Assembly (NCBI GenBank): GCA_945883805.1
Contig: CAMCYE010000012.1
Coordinates: forward strand, 1 to 50,138
Direction of reading: 5' to 3'
DNA length: 50,138 bases
From: Victivallis vadensis
Lineage (GTDB): Bacteria > Verrucomicrobiota > Lentisphaeria > Victivallales > GWF2-50-93
The notes under the pieces were generated by a model. The model was not told the origin of the DNA. It searched no databases and saw nothing but the letters and a program-made list of their open reading frames with translations. The translations under genes were made by a program, and so were the position numbers. Below, piece after piece: positions 1 to 8,611 of the stretch; within the stretch, counting starts at the first letter, position 1, and each line of letters opens with the position of its first letter.

Positions 1-13
1 CGCAACCTGAAAG

Positions 14-120
14 GAGACAGATTCTTATGGATTCCGCCATCGTCGCAAATCCAGTCACAGCCCGCAACGGGGCTGCTCCTGGCGTTTGCTCCTTGCCGGC
101 TCTCCATAATCTCCTGTCTC
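14..120. other. Long imperfect hairpin, possible structured RNA or palindromic repeat
   Basis: The bases fold into one extended stem. GAGACAG (14-20) pairs with CTGTCTC (114-120). After a 4x4 internal loop TTATGGA (25-31) pairs with TCCATAA (103-109). Further in, GCAAA (45-49) pairs with TTTGC (85-89), CCAG (51-54) with CTGG (79-82), and CAGCCC (58-63) with GGGCTG (70-75) around a six-base loop. I do not recognise it as SRP RNA, tmRNA, RNase P RNA or 6S RNA. It could be a small RNA, a leader of ftsK, or another intergenic palindrome. The strand cannot be decided and the element may extend beyond the window start. Confidence 0.3.
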
Positions 121-164
121 GCGCCATATGCCAATTTTTAGAGGTTCCCTGAAAGACTGGTGTC

Positions 165-2540
165 ATGGACGAAAACGAAAATGTAAATTCTGAAAATGAA
201 AAGCCGAAAGGGCGGGATGAGCGGCATAACGGATTCCGTTTCAGGTATGTTTTCATCATAATCGCATTTCTTCTCCTTCTGCTTTCTGTTTTTTCACACA
301 GTGCTTCGGATCTTGCTGTCCTTGAGGGGGGAAGCACCGGGGCGATAAAAAATTGGATCGGCCCGTTCGGCGCGCATTTCGCAAGGATTTCATTTTACCT
401 TTTCGGCCTTGCGACCTATCCGATATTTTTCCTTCTGATAATCTGCGCTTTCAGGCCGCTTCTCCATCAACCTGTCAGAAGACGCGGCTATGCCGGCTCG
501 CTGATTGCCGTAATAATCGGCATCACAATCCTCTTTGCAATGTGGCCCGAGAATTTTGTCACTGTGACAAGTTATCTCGGAATAGGTTCGGTAAAAGCCC
601 CGCTATCGGCGCTTTCCGGAGGAGTCATAGGTCAGAAACTCGCCGCTCCGGAATTGTCTGCCGCCCCTGGACTCATCACACGCAATTTCGGAACCATGGG
701 ATCGTTTATTGTCGCTCTGGTTTTCCTGGTCAGTGGCGTAGTTTTCCTCTGGCTTTCGGACTGGCAGTCTGTTTTCGCCTCAAGAAGGCGTGAGGAGGGG
801 GATGAGGAGGCGGCGAACAGCGACCTTGAGGATTCCATAGAGACACTGAGCAGGAAACGTGAGAACGCACGCGACAGGAAGTACGATGAGTATAAAAAGA
901 AATTTGAAGAAAGGGAGAAGGAAAAAGAGAAGGAAGAACTTCCGCTTTCAGTGAAATCAGAAGAGGTGGACACACCCAAAAAACAGTCTTCCGATCCTTC
1001 CAGGAAACCCCCTGTCAAACCGTCAAGGAGACCAGATCCCATGTCGCAATATGCCCTCCCTCCGATTACCCTGCTTGAAAAGGGCAAGGAGGTTGAGGGG
1101 GAAGTTAAGAACGTCATTGAAGCGTCTAAAATCATGCTTCAATCCACTCTGGACAGTTTCGGGATACAGGGAAAAGTGATAAGTTATGTGTCGGGTCCGC
1201 GTGTGACACGTTATGAAATATCCTTGGATCCGGGGGTGAAGGTCGAAAAAATAAGCAGTCTCGCGAATAATTTCGCCATGGATCTCCAGGCGGAAAGCGT
1301 CCGCATCCTCGCTCCCATACCTGGGAAAAACACGGTCGGCATTGAAGTGCCTAACAGGAATGTGTCATTCATCACAATCAGGTCGATAATGGAGTCGGGC
1401 CCGTGGAATGCGCCGAACATTGAAATCCCGATAATCCTGGGCAGGAATGTTTCAGGCGAGCCGGTTGTGACGGATCTCTCCAGGGCGCCGCATCTGCTGA
1501 TAGCCGGCGCGACGGGAAGCGGAAAAAGCGTGTGCATGCACTCCCTGATAATGAGTTTGCTTTTCCGTTTCACCCCGAATGAGCTGAAACTCATAATGGT
1601 GGATCCGAAAATGGTCGAGTTCAGCCTGTACGCCTCGCTTCCGCATTTGATAACACCGGTGGTTACTGACTCCAAAAAAGTCCCTGTCGCCCTTCACTGG
1701 GGTGTGAATGAGATGGAAAGACGCTATAAGATTTTCTCGAAAGTCAAATCGAAAAAACTTTCAGATTTCAACAGGCGCGAGAAGAAAACCGGGATTCTCC
1801 TTGACGACGACGGGAATGAAATCCCGGACAAGATGCCCGTGCTTGTGATAATCATAGACGAGCTTGCAGACATCATGATGTCCGAGGCCAAGGCCAGCGT
1901 TGAAAATTCAATTGCGAGAATCGCACAAAAAGGACGCGCGGCCGGAATCCACATGGTCGTTGCCACGCAGACACCGCGAAAAGCGATAATAACCGGCGTA
2001 ATCAAGGCCAACCTGCCTGCGAGAATCGCATTTCAGGTTTCCTCGATTGTCGACAGTGGAGTGATTCTTGACAGGAAAGGCGCGGAAAAACTTCTCGGCC
2101 GCGGAGACATGTTGTTCATCCCTCCCGGCAGTTCCAGTCTTGAAAGAATACAGGGATCCCTTGTTTCCGACAAGGAAATAGAGAAGGTGATAACTTTCGT
2201 TTCGGAACAGGCGGAGCAGACATTTGATGAGACTGTCTTGTCAGGCAATGTTACGGAACTTGAGGATGAAATCCCGCTTGGCGAAGACGGTGAACGCGAA
2301 GACGGAGACCTTTTCGGCGGTGATTCCGAGGAAGATCTGCTGGATCGTGCAATCCAGGCGGTTCTCACTGACGGCAAGGCAAGCACCAGTTACGTGCAGA
2401 GAAGGCTCGGAATCGGTTACAATAAAGCCGCCAATCTCATTGAAATCATGGAGAAAAAGGGCATTGTCGGCCCTCCGATGGGCGCAAGCGCTAAACGGGA
2501 GATTCTCGTTTCAAGGGAAAATTATCTGAGTCAGCAGTGA
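165..2540 (+). CDS. ftsK: DNA translocase FtsK/SpoIIIE
   Basis: This is a septum-located, ATP-driven DNA pump that clears chromosome ends and dimers at division. The 791-residue protein begins with four hydrophobic segments (about residues 25-47, 70-97, 107-127 and 180-200). A charged, lysine/glutamate-rich linker of about 130 residues follows. The motor has a Walker A motif GATGSGKSV near residue 447 and a Walker B stretch ending in IIIDELAD near residue 565. The C-terminal about 60 residues form the winged-helix gamma domain (SYVQRRLGIGYNKAANLIE), which in this family reads KOPS sites. The length is typical for short FtsK proteins. The ATG has only a weak upstream GAAAG. It stands alone, 117 bases ahead of the next gene on the same strand. 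Confidence 0.95.
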   Translation: MDENENVNSENEKPKGRDERHNGFRFRYVFIIIAFLLLLLSVFSHSASDLAVLEGGSTGAIKNWIGPFGAHFARISFYLFGLATYPIFFLLIICAFRPLLHQPVRRRGYAGSLIAVIIGITILFAMWPENFVTVTSYLGIGSVKAPLSALSGGVIGQKLAAPELSAAPGLITRNFGTMGSFIVALVFLVSGVVFLWLSDWQSVFASRRREEGDEEAANSDLEDSIETLSRKRENARDRKYDEYKKKFEEREKEKEKEELPLSVKSEEVDTPKKQSSDPSRKPPVKPSRRPDPMSQYALPPITLLEKGKEVEGEVKNVIEASKIMLQSTLDSFGIQGKVISYVSGPRVTRYEISLDPGVKVEKISSLANNFAMDLQAESVRILAPIPGKNTVGIEVPNRNVSFITIRSIMESGPWNAPNIEIPIILGRNVSGEPVVTDLSRAPHLLIAGATGSGKSVCMHSLIMSLLFRFTPNELKLIMVDPKMVEFSLYASLPHLITPVVTDSKKVPVALHWGVNEMERRYKIFSKVKSKKLSDFNRREKKTGILLDDDGNEIPDKMPVLVIIIDELADIMMSEAKASVENSIARIAQKGRAAGIHMVVATQTPRKAIITGVIKANLPARIAFQVSSIVDSGVILDRKGAEKLLGRGDMLFIPPGSSSLERIQGSLVSDKEIEKVITFVSEQAEQTFDETVLSGNVTELEDEIPLGEDGEREDGDLFGGDSEEDLLDRAIQAVLTDGKASTSYVQRRLGIGYNKAANLIEIMEKKGIVGPPMGASAKREILVSRENYLSQQ

Positions 2541-2657
2541 GAAACTTTTCTGGTTTTTCCGGACTTGTAAAAATCGGTTTTTAAAATAGTTTACCGGTAT
2601 CTGTTTTTTATCTTGAGTTTTGCAATCAACTCAGCAATTGTAAATTGGAAATAGCTT

Positions 2658-3977
2658 ATGGCCGGGAAAGAAAATCCTGATCTCTTTAGTCATTTTTCTC
2701 CCAATGATGGCTCGCTACCCCTGGATTTTGATAAAAATCCCAAGGTTGCGGACGCTTCCAAGGTGGAAACATCTAAAAAAATGGAAATCCCCGAATCAGT
2801 TTCAATGAAAACTCATCCAATAGCGGGAAAAACAGACTCGCACAGACATCCGACTCATCATGTTCCCCCTCCATATAAGAAGATATTCCAGGAACCGGTT
2901 ATCCGGGAACCTAAAAATGATGTTGAAATTAAAAGCAGTATTGTGGTTCAGGATAAACCTGTGGAAACTACGGAACCTGAACCGGTGAAAGGTGGAGAGG
3001 ACGTTAAATCGAAAGATGTTGCAATTGAGATTAGTCCTCCTGCTTCGGCTGATATTCCCACTCCTGCGGAAAAAGCGGAAATTCCTGTCAGCATCCCAGT
3101 TGCAGCTACGGTTGCAGTGCCAGTAGAAGAGGTTATTTCACCATCAGTTCCGGTTATTCAAATGCCAGTTTCCCAAGAAGCTGATAAGTCTCTGAAATCT
3201 GCCGCTCCGGCTGTAAAACGCAACAGGCATCCAAAAGTGACGCAGCCGGCAAAGCAGCCCGCAACTGTTGAAAAACAAGTTGAGCCTGTTGTCCAAGTGA
3301 AAGCCGACTTAAAGCCGCAGGAGCCGGATATTAAGCAACAGAGAATTTCAAAGACGGAATCTCCGAAATCTGCCACGAAAACCAATGCCATGGAAAAATC
3401 TTCAATGGGTAATTCTACGGCAGGACAACTTCTTCAGGAAGGCCGGGTAAAGGTCGGACTTAGTATTGAACAGGTTTCAATAAGCACAAAGATCAAAAAT
3501 ACATTCATAGAATCCCTGGAAAGGGACGATCTTGATAATCTTCCGGCATCGGTATATGTAAATGCTTACACGAGAGCACTTTGTTCACTTTACAATATTG
3601 ACGATAAGCTGGTGTTTGGTCTGCTTAACAAAATGAGGGGTAAAAATCTTGACCACCCCGTTCCAGAAGAGGTCATACAGCAGTTGGAAAAAGGGAAGCT
3701 GGTGAACATTGTTCAGGAAAATAAGGTCAAACGGATACTTTTCATAGGATTTGCGGCATGCCTTGTCCTGGCGGCATGCGTTTTCATAACGTATCGTCTT
3801 ATAAATGCGGGAAATAATTCCCGGTCTTCTTTGACGGCTGTAAAACCGGCCATCAAGCCGGAATCGCCTGTTCAGCAGATAGGCATGCCTGCGAAAACGC
3901 TTCAAGAGGACATGGAAAGAAAGCTTATGGTGCCTCATGTCTTTACCATGACCTCTCTTCCGCTTGTCGAGCGCTGA
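2658..3977 (+). CDS. RodZ-like HTH_25 membrane protein with long disordered N-terminus
   Basis: The 439-residue protein has three parts. Residues 1-250 are low-complexity, rich in Pro, Lys, Glu and Val, and probably disordered. Residues 254-325 form a Cro/RodZ-type helix-turn-helix (GQLLQEGRVKVGLSIEQVS, then ESLERDDLDNLPASVYVNAY), the HTH_25 pattern. One transmembrane helix follows at about 359-381, leaving about 58 residues on the far side. Classic RodZ starts directly with the HTH, binds MreB and has a long periplasmic tail; here the added mass is on the cytoplasmic side. A role in cell shape or envelope organisation is inferred from the HTH-TM pair only. GGAAAT lies 8 bases before the ATG. 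Confidence 0.7.
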   Translation: MAGKENPDLFSHFSPNDGSLPLDFDKNPKVADASKVETSKKMEIPESVSMKTHPIAGKTDSHRHPTHHVPPPYKKIFQEPVIREPKNDVEIKSSIVVQDKPVETTEPEPVKGGEDVKSKDVAIEISPPASADIPTPAEKAEIPVSIPVAATVAVPVEEVISPSVPVIQMPVSQEADKSLKSAAPAVKRNRHPKVTQPAKQPATVEKQVEPVVQVKADLKPQEPDIKQQRISKTESPKSATKTNAMEKSSMGNSTAGQLLQEGRVKVGLSIEQVSISTKIKNTFIESLERDDLDNLPASVYVNAYTRALCSLYNIDDKLVFGLLNKMRGKNLDHPVPEEVIQQLEKGKLVNIVQENKVKRILFIGFAACLVLAACVFITYRLINAGNNSRSSLTAVKPAIKPESPVQQIGMPAKTLQEDMERKLMVPHVFTMTSLPLVER

Positions 3978-4011
3978 CCTCTTTCGGGGAAAGGCTCTTT
4001 CTCAGATCGAG

Positions 4012-4072
4012 TGGGTATTGGACATTCAATTATTTTCATGTTTTATGTGTTTACCCGCTCAAAATGAAAACG
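4012..4072 (+). repeat. Interspersed repeat, copy 1 (partner at 47606-47664)
   Basis: The stretch TATTGGACATTCAA...TTTTCATG...GTGTTTACCCGCTCAAAATGAA recurs as a diverged copy at 47606-47664 in the same orientation, with the same order of blocks (TATTGGA, ATTCAA, TTTTCAT, GTTTTTACCC, AAAATGAA). Both lie in gaps between genes. No function is visible. Confidence 0.5.
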
Positions 4073-4227
4073 AACCTAGGAAAATATAACGCGTCCGTAT
4101 TTTTCCGTTCCTCCTTCAGGAGATATTCATATCGCCAGTCAGTAGGATCGAAAAAATCCAATCCACAATCCTGCTCGTCTATGTTTAAATTTTCAGCCGT
4201 GTAGAGTATATCTTCTGGAATAATTAA
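4051..4227 (-). pseudogene. Remnant of an unrecognised protein gene
   Basis: The minus strand holds an open frame of 58 codons with protein-like composition (includes IDEQDCGLDFFDPTDWRYEY and LLKEERKNTDALYFP). It has no ATG, GTG or TTG near its beginning, and a stop (TAA) lies just upstream in frame. The last codons are supplied by the interspersed repeat at 4012-4072. It looks like the C-terminal end of a decayed gene cut by repeat insertion. I do not recognise the family. The rest of the 445-base gap holds only repeats. Confidence 0.3.
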
Positions 4228-4279
4228 TTAATGGGTGTACTTTAACAGTTCGTTAGTCGAAGCCTGTTCGGAAAACGGG

Positions 4280-4348
4280 GTAGCACAGACATTCCTGTCT
4301 GTGACAGAAAATGAAATTTGAATCCACAGACAGGAATGTCTGTGCTAC
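4280..4348. repeat. Paired-hairpin inverted repeat followed by a T run
   Basis: Two perfect 24-base complementary arms (4280-4303 and 4325-4348) flank a 21-base spacer, and five T follow the right arm. Each arm is itself a hairpin (CACAGACA-TTCC-TGTCTGTG). The same two-arm design recurs at 7374-7440 and 46241-46294. The structure could stop transcription ahead of aroQ, but it belongs to a dispersed repeat family, so termination is only a possible secondary role. Confidence 0.75.
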
Positions 4349-4422
4349 TTTTTAAGACAAATTTCATTTTGAGATTACCTTTTCGAGCAGCGTATAGTTA
4401 ATCAAAACAAATTGGGTTTACT

Positions 4423-4878
4423 ATGAAAATACTGGTGATAAACGGACCGAACATTCAGTTGCTTGGTGTCAGGAAACCCGAGATTTACGGTAAAGGGACG
4501 CTTTCCGACTTGCAGGACAGTCTTGAGAAGATCGCCAAAGAACTTAAGCTGAAGATAAGTTTCTTCCAGAGCAACCATGAGGGCGAGATAGTTGATGTCA
4601 TTGGGTCTGCCATTGAAAATGGCATTGACGGCATAATCATAAATCCTGCCGCATATACTCATACCAGCATAGCCATACATGATGCACTTGAGTCGGTGGG
4701 TATTCCCGCAATCGAGGTGCACATAAGCAATATTCACAGGAGAGAAGAGTTCAGAAGGAAGTCAGTGACCGCTTCGGCCTGTCTTGGACAGATAAGCGGA
4801 CTGGGAACTGAAGGCTATGGATGGGCCCTCAGGGCAATCGCAGATCATTTGGAAAAAATCAAACTAACGGGAGTATAA
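4423..4878 (+). CDS. aroQ: 3-dehydroquinate dehydratase, type II
   Basis: This enzyme converts 3-dehydroquinate to 3-dehydroshikimate in aromatic amino acid synthesis, acting in the cytoplasm as a dodecamer in known members. The 151-residue length is normal. The family signature [17 protein letters not shown] at the N-terminus carries the flexible-loop Arg and Tyr. [12 protein letters not shown], the substrate-binding INPAAYTH and [13 protein letters not shown] follow, with the catalytic His in the VHISN block. No clear ribosome binding site precedes the ATG. It is followed after 2 bases by accB, an order seen in many bacteria, which suggests cotranscription with the acetyl-CoA carboxylase genes. 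Confidence 0.95.
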   Translation: MKILVINGPNIQLLGVRKPEIYGKGTLSDLQDSLEKIAKELKLKISFFQSNHEGEIVDVIGSAIENGIDGIIINPAAYTHTSIAIHDALESVGIPAIEVHISNIHRREEFRRKSVTASACLGQISGLGTEGYGWALRAIADHLEKIKLTGV

Positions 4879-4880
4879 TC

Positions 4881-5357
4881 ATGGAAATAGAAAAAATCAA
4901 AACGATTGTGGAACTCATGTCTGATCATGATCTTACTGAATTTAAAATTGAATCTGACGATATGCATCTTTGTATCCGCAGGGGAGGGGTTTCTTCCCAG
5001 CATACTATGGGGACTTCCACCCCCGCCCCGCAACCGGCAGTGACTCAGGCGGCTGCGCAGGCGACCGTACAGGCCGCAGCAATAGCCGAAGCCGCAGCCG
5101 TTGCCGCTGTCGCAGCCGCAAAGCGTGAAACGATAGACTCTCCGATAGTTGGGACATTCTACAGGGCCGGGTCTCCGGATGCGGAAGCTTTTGTAAAGGT
5201 CGGGTCAAAGGTGAATCCGGACACGGTAGTCTGCATAATTGAGGCGATGAAAGTCATGAATGAAATAAAGGCTGAAAAGAGCGGGACAATCAAGGAAGTG
5301 CTTGTTGAGAACGCGCGTCCGGTGGAATTCGGACAGCCTCTGTTCGTAATTGAATAG
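4881..5357 (+). CDS. accB: Biotin carboxyl carrier protein of acetyl-CoA carboxylase
   Basis: It carries biotin between the carboxylase and transferase halves of acetyl-CoA carboxylase, the first step of fatty acid synthesis. The 158 residues comprise an N-terminal helical part ([20 protein letters not shown]), an Ala/Pro/Gln-rich swinging linker (about residues 48-80), and the biotinyl domain with EAMKVMNE, whose Lys124 is the biotinylation site. I chose the ATG at 4881 because GGGAG lies 8 bases upstream and BCCPs start this way. The longer frame from 4821 would overlap aroQ and adds nothing family-like. accC follows after a 155-base repeat-filled gap. Confidence 0.95.
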   Translation: MEIEKIKTIVELMSDHDLTEFKIESDDMHLCIRRGGVSSQHTMGTSTPAPQPAVTQAAAQATVQAAAIAEAAAVAAVAAAKRETIDSPIVGTFYRAGSPDAEAFVKVGSKVNPDTVVCIIEAMKVMNEIKAEKSGTIKEVLVENARPVEFGQPLFVIE

Positions 5358-5366
5358 TTTGATCGC

Positions 5367-5483
5367 ATAGGAATTTCAAAGTTTATGAATGCCAAGACAG
5401 CCTAAAGGCTGGACTCCAAATTTTGGAGTTCACACTTTAGTGTGTCTTCTTAACTAAGTTGTGGCCTTTGGCCGCCTAATTTA
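5367..5483. repeat. Cluster of three short intergenic repeats between accB and accC
   Basis: Three units sit in tandem. At 5367-5384 is ATAGGAATTTCAAAGTT, found again at 7327 and 7511. At about 5408-5449 is a palindromic stretch (ACTCCAAATTTTGGAGT then ACACTTTAGTGTGTCT), whose second half resembles 39849-39875. At 5456-5483 is the hairpin AAGTTGTGGC-CTTTG-GCCGCCTAATTTA, found again at 7480, 7695 and 11554. They separate two genes that are normally cotranscribed. Confidence 0.65.
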
Positions 5484-5512
5484 AAATTGAAACCACAGGC
5501 AGGATTTTTCCC

Positions 5513-6904
5513 ATGTTCAATAAAATTTTAATTGCCAACCGCGGAGAAATTGCACTTCGTATAATACGTACGTGTAAGGAAATGGGCATAAAGACGGTTG
5601 CCGTTTACTCGAAAGCCGACGAGGACAGCCTCCACGTGCATTTCGCAGACGAGTCTGTCTGCATAGGCCCGGCCGCCCCTAAGTCGAGCTATCTTCTGAT
5701 AAAACACATCATAAGCGCAGCCGAAATATGTGATGTTGACGCAATACACCCGGGATACGGGTTTCTCGGTGAAAATGCGCATTTCGCGGAAATATGCAGG
5801 AGTTGCAATATAAAATTCATCGGTCCCAGTCCCGAACAGATCAAGGCGATGGGAGACAAGGTTGTAGCCCGTGAAACCATGAAAAAAGCCGGTGTTCCCG
5901 TGACACCTGGAAGCGACGGGGAGATAACTGATCAGACCCAGGCGAAAAAAATTGCACAGAAGCTCGGCTTTCCGGTAATCATCAAAGCATCGGCTGGTGG
6001 AGGCGGACGCGGAATGAGGGTGGCCCACAACGATGCCAGCCTCGTCCAGGGTTTCCATGCGGCAAAGACCGAGGCTGAAAGGGCTTTCGGAAATGGAGGG
6101 GTCTACATTGAGAAATATATTGAGAATCCTCATCATATTGAGTTCCAGATACTTGCAGATGAGCATGGGGAGACAATACATCTGGGCGAACGCGAATGCA
6201 GTATCCAGAGAAGACATCAGAAGCTGATCGAGGAATCCCCGTCACCGCTGATGAATTCCGATCTCAGGAAAAGAATGGGTAATGCCGCAATCAAGGCGGC
6301 AAAAGCCGTAAAATACTGGAACGCCGGCACCATTGAATTCCTTGTGGATTCGCACAGGAACTTCTATTTCATGGAGATGAACACAAGAATCCAGGTGGAG
6401 CATCCTGTAACGGAGGCGGTTACCGGCATAGATATTGTGAAAGAGCAGATCAGGATAGCCGCAGGAGAGAAGTTGAGGATCCGCCAGAAGGACGTCCAGT
6501 TCCGCGGACATGCGATCGAATGCCGGATAAATGCCGAAAATCCATATAGCAACTTTTCCCCGTCCCCCGGCAAAGTCAGCCTTTATTCCCCATCTGGCGG
6601 AATAGGGGTCAGGGTTGATTCACATGTCTACACCGGCTACACCATTCCGCCGTTCTATGATAGCATGATTGCGAAACTGATCATCCATGCCGACAACCGC
6701 GAGCAGGCGCTCGCAAGATGCAGGCGGGCCCTTGACGAATTCATGATTGAGGGTGTCCACACGACAATACCCTTCACCCAGTTCATAATCGGTTCAAAAG
6801 ATTTTGTATCCGGAAATTATGACACCGGCTATATCGAAAAGGTGATGAAAACAGGTTATTTCTCCGAAGCCACCAAGCCCGTCAAGGGAGTGCCCAAGGG
6901 GTGA
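5513..6904 (+). CDS. accC: Biotin carboxylase subunit of acetyl-CoA carboxylase
   Basis: This subunit carboxylates the biotin on AccB using ATP and bicarbonate. The 463 residues fit the family (about 450). It has the biotin-carboxylase N-terminal domain ([18 protein letters not shown]), an ATP-grasp domain with the glycine-rich loop [13 protein letters not shown] near residue 158, and the catalytic [15 protein letters not shown] near residue 288. The C-terminal domain includes [12 protein letters not shown] and [12 protein letters not shown]. The last bases overlap the next gene (asp23) by four, so the two are translationally coupled. The carboxyltransferase genes accA and accD are not in this window. 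Confidence 0.97.
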   Translation: MFNKILIANRGEIALRIIRTCKEMGIKTVAVYSKADEDSLHVHFADESVCIGPAAPKSSYLLIKHIISAAEICDVDAIHPGYGFLGENAHFAEICRSCNIKFIGPSPEQIKAMGDKVVARETMKKAGVPVTPGSDGEITDQTQAKKIAQKLGFPVIIKASAGGGGRGMRVAHNDASLVQGFHAAKTEAERAFGNGGVYIEKYIENPHHIEFQILADEHGETIHLGERECSIQRRHQKLIEESPSPLMNSDLRKRMGNAAIKAAKAVKYWNAGTIEFLVDSHRNFYFMEMNTRIQVEHPVTEAVTGIDIVKEQIRIAAGEKLRIRQKDVQFRGHAIECRINAENPYSNFSPSPGKVSLYSPSGGIGVRVDSHVYTGYTIPPFYDSMIAKLIIHADNREQALARCRRALDEFMIEGVHTTIPFTQFIIGSKDFVSGNYDTGYIEKVMKTGYFSEATKPVKGVPKG

Positions 6905-7317
6905 AGGATATCAAAAAAGCACATGTCAGCAGAATACCCGGAGCCCTCAAGTCCGACGGTAGAGACATGGGACTTGTGAAAATACATGAAAACGTCATTG
7001 CGTCGATAGCGCGCAGGGCGGCATGCAGTGTGAACGGCGTGATACGGATTGCAGGAAGCCCGCTTGTCGATAATATTGCGGAGATAATCGGAAACCGCAG
7101 GATGGGCGACAGGTCGATCGTAATCGACATAAGCGGAGACACGGTTGCAGTCGAGATCAAGCTCAACATTTCATACGGAAGCCATCTTCCTACCGTTGCG
7201 GCAAATGTGCAGGCGGCGATAATGAGGGAAATTGAAAAAATGACGGGAATGACTGTTTCAAACGTCAACGTCATTGTTCAGGAGCTTGACACCGAGGAAA
7301 GGGAAGATGAGATTTAA
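6901..7317 (+). CDS. Asp23/YloU-family envelope stress protein
   Basis: The 138-residue protein has the Asp23 (DUF322) fold pattern: [18 protein letters not shown], the glycine-containing turn, [19 protein letters not shown] and a C-terminal VNVIVQELD. Family members are small cytoplasmic proteins; Staphylococcus Asp23 is membrane-anchored and linked to envelope stress. The GTG start overlaps the accC stop (GTGA) and is preceded by AAGGGA 11 bases upstream, supporting GTG. An ATG at 6967 is a less likely alternative because it would drop 22 residues after a good ribosome binding site. Asp23-like genes also sit beside accBC in Firmicutes. Confidence 0.85.
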   Translation: MKDIKKAHVSRIPGALKSDGRDMGLVKIHENVIASIARRAACSVNGVIRIAGSPLVDNIAEIIGNRRMGDRSIVIDISGDTVAVEIKLNISYGSHLPTVAANVQAAIMREIEKMTGMTVSNVNVIVQELDTEEREDEI

Positions 7318-7373
7318 CCTTGACGTATAGGAATTTCAAAGTTTGACGCGGAGGCATTCTTGATTAAAAGAGT

Positions 7374-7440
7374 GTGGTACAGGCGTCTCGCCTGTTCTTC
7401 AAGAAGAAAGAAATAAGAACAGGCGAGACGCCTGTACCAC
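7374..7440. repeat. Paired-hairpin inverted repeat
   Basis: Two perfectly complementary 25-base arms (7374-7398 and 7416-7440) are separated by 17 bases. Each arm also folds on itself (ACAGGCG-TCT-CGCCTGT). It is the same family as 4280-4348 and 46241-46294; the outer GTGGTAC/GTACCAC ends are identical to the copy at 46241. Confidence 0.85.
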
Positions 7441-7573
7441 ATTAAAAAAGATGCCAGCAAGGTGCTGGCGTTCCAAAAGAGTTGCGGCACCTAGCCGCCT
7501 AATTTAACGTATAGGAATTTCAAAGTTATTGGTATTCAAAATTCAGTTTTTTGCGAATTGCGAAATTCGCATG

Positions 7574-7691
7574 TGGAGTGCTGAAGCGGGTAGCTTCAGC
7601 TTTTCTTAGGCGAAATTTATTTCGCCGTCCTACTAAGACCGGCAAGCTTTGCGTGCCGGAAGAAAAGCGGTAGCTCCGCGACCGCACTCCA
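7574..7691. repeat. GGAGTGC composite repeat, copy 1
   Basis: The unit is bounded by TGGAGTGC and GCACTCCA and filled with consecutive small hairpins: GCTGAAGC...GCTTCAGC, GGCGAAAT...ATTTCGCC, CCGGCAAG...GTGCCGG and GCGGTAGCTCCGCGACCGC. Two further composites with the same ends lie at 25854-25959 and about 47453-47534. Confidence 0.7.
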
Positions 7692-7755
7692 AAAAAGTTG
7701 CGGCTTCCAGCCGCCTAATTTATTCTCAGTTCGAACCGCTAATGTATAGTATGCA

Positions 7756-8325
7756 ATGAACCTTGAACTCCCAAAAGTAATACTGGCCTCGGAATCACCG
7801 CGCAGAAAAGAGATTCTTGCGCGTCTCGGGATTGAATTTTCGGTCCATAAACCGTCCGTCCGTGAAATAAGCGAATATTTCTGCCCGTCGCATGTGTCCG
7901 TAATAAACGCCTGCCGGAAGTCTGAGAGCGTCGCACTTGAATTTCCGTCCTGCACCGTAATCGGAGCGGACACTGTCATTGAATTTGAAGGCCGTATTCT
8001 TGGCAAGCCTGAAACTGTATCGGAAGCTGTGGAAATGCTGATATCAATGTCCGGGAAAAAACATCTGGCGGTCACGTCCGTGTGCATCCGCAAAATGGAG
8101 GGCGATGTCAAATGTGTCTTCTCCGATGCCACAGAAGTTGAATTCAGGCAAATTTCAGCATCGACAGTGATGGAATACGTCGGCAGGGTGGACATCCTTG
8201 ACAAGGCGGGGGCATATGCCATTCAGGAATACGGGGACATGCTTATCACCGGCATCAGGGGCTCGTATGACAACGTGATCGGACTGCCATCGGAAAAACT
8301 CCTCTTGGCGCTCAGGGCTCACTAA
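7756..8325 (+). CDS. maf: Maf-family nucleotide pyrophosphatase
   Basis: Maf proteins hydrolyse non-canonical or modified nucleoside triphosphates to monophosphates and were first named as septum formation inhibitors. The 189 residues carry the family hallmarks: ILASESPRRKEILARLG at the N-terminus, GADTVIEFEGRILGKP with the catalytic Asp near residue 75, a middle MSGKKHLAVTSVCI, and C-terminal DKAGAYAIQEYGD and GSYDNVIGLP. The length is normal. The TAA stop codon is formed at the very edge of a MITE-like element (8325-8572), so the present 3' end may have been set by that insertion. Confidence 0.95.
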   Translation: MNLELPKVILASESPRRKEILARLGIEFSVHKPSVREISEYFCPSHVSVINACRKSESVALEFPSCTVIGADTVIEFEGRILGKPETVSEAVEMLISMSGKKHLAVTSVCIRKMEGDVKCVFSDATEVEFRQISASTVMEYVGRVDILDKAGAYAIQEYGDMLITGIRGSYDNVIGLPSEKLLLALRAH

Positions 8326-8572
8326 AAAATAACTTGGGCATTTGACGGGAAATACAGGAGTTTGAATTTTAGGCGTAAATCCTGAGTTCGCCGTGGCGAA
8401 TGAAGGGAGAGGCAACGAAGAATACAAATGCATGGATTCCCGTCCCAAGGGGCTGGCGTTCTTCCAGCCGCTTATCACGCTGCTCAATAGTCAAATATCT
8501 TCAGATATCCTCCTCTTTCTCACCATGATAATCCATCCGGAATCTCCGCCAGCAAATACCCAAGTTATTTCT
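8325..8572. mobile_element. MITE-like element with TA flanks and 20-base terminal inverted repeats
   Basis: The 248-base element begins AAAAATAACTTGGGCATTTG and ends with the reverse complement of AGAAATAACTTGGGTATTTG (18 of 20 matching). TA lies immediately outside both ends (8323-8324 and 8573-8574), as expected for the TA target duplication of IS630/Tc1-mariner-like transposition. Inside there is no transposase, only a short hairpin (GGCTGGCGTTCTTCCAGCC). It touches the maf stop codon. A non-autonomous miniature element is the best reading; the parental transposon is not in this window. Confidence 0.6.
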
Positions 8573-8611
8573 TAGCGAACCCTTAGTGCTGCCAGAGGCT
8601 AAACCAGAGTT

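Larger units (their letters stand above)
7327..7722. repeat. Repeat-filled intergenic region asp23-maf
   Basis: No gene is visible here. In order: ATAGGAATTTCAAAGTT (7327-7344), a paired-hairpin element (7374-7440), a small hairpin GCCAGCAAGGTGCTGGC, AAGTTGCGGC-type hairpin (7480-7506), a second ATAGGAATTTCAAAGTT (7511-7527), a GGAGTGC composite (7574-7691) and another AAGTTGCGGC hairpin (7695-7722). At least five repeat units in 400 bases make this a repeat hot spot. Confidence 0.7.

Noticed and set aside
27..152. 41-codon ORF with AAGGAG upstream, ahead of ftsK
   Set aside because: It is almost wholly contained in the strong hairpin at 14-120, has an odd composition, and its AAGGAG is part of the stem.
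353..793. 146-codon plus-strand frame inside ftsK
   Set aside because: It overlaps the membrane region of ftsK in another frame and has Cys/Arg-rich, non-family composition.
4280..4355. Simple intrinsic terminator
   Set aside because: A T run follows, but the same two-arm structure recurs in non-terminator positions, so it is classed as a repeat.
5528..6217. 229-codon minus-strand frame opposite accC
   Set aside because: It is antisense to a certain gene in a shadow frame, with no recognisable motif.
7374..7440. CRISPR-like spacing of repeats between asp23 and maf
   Set aside because: The units are inverted, not direct, of several different families, and there are no cas genes.
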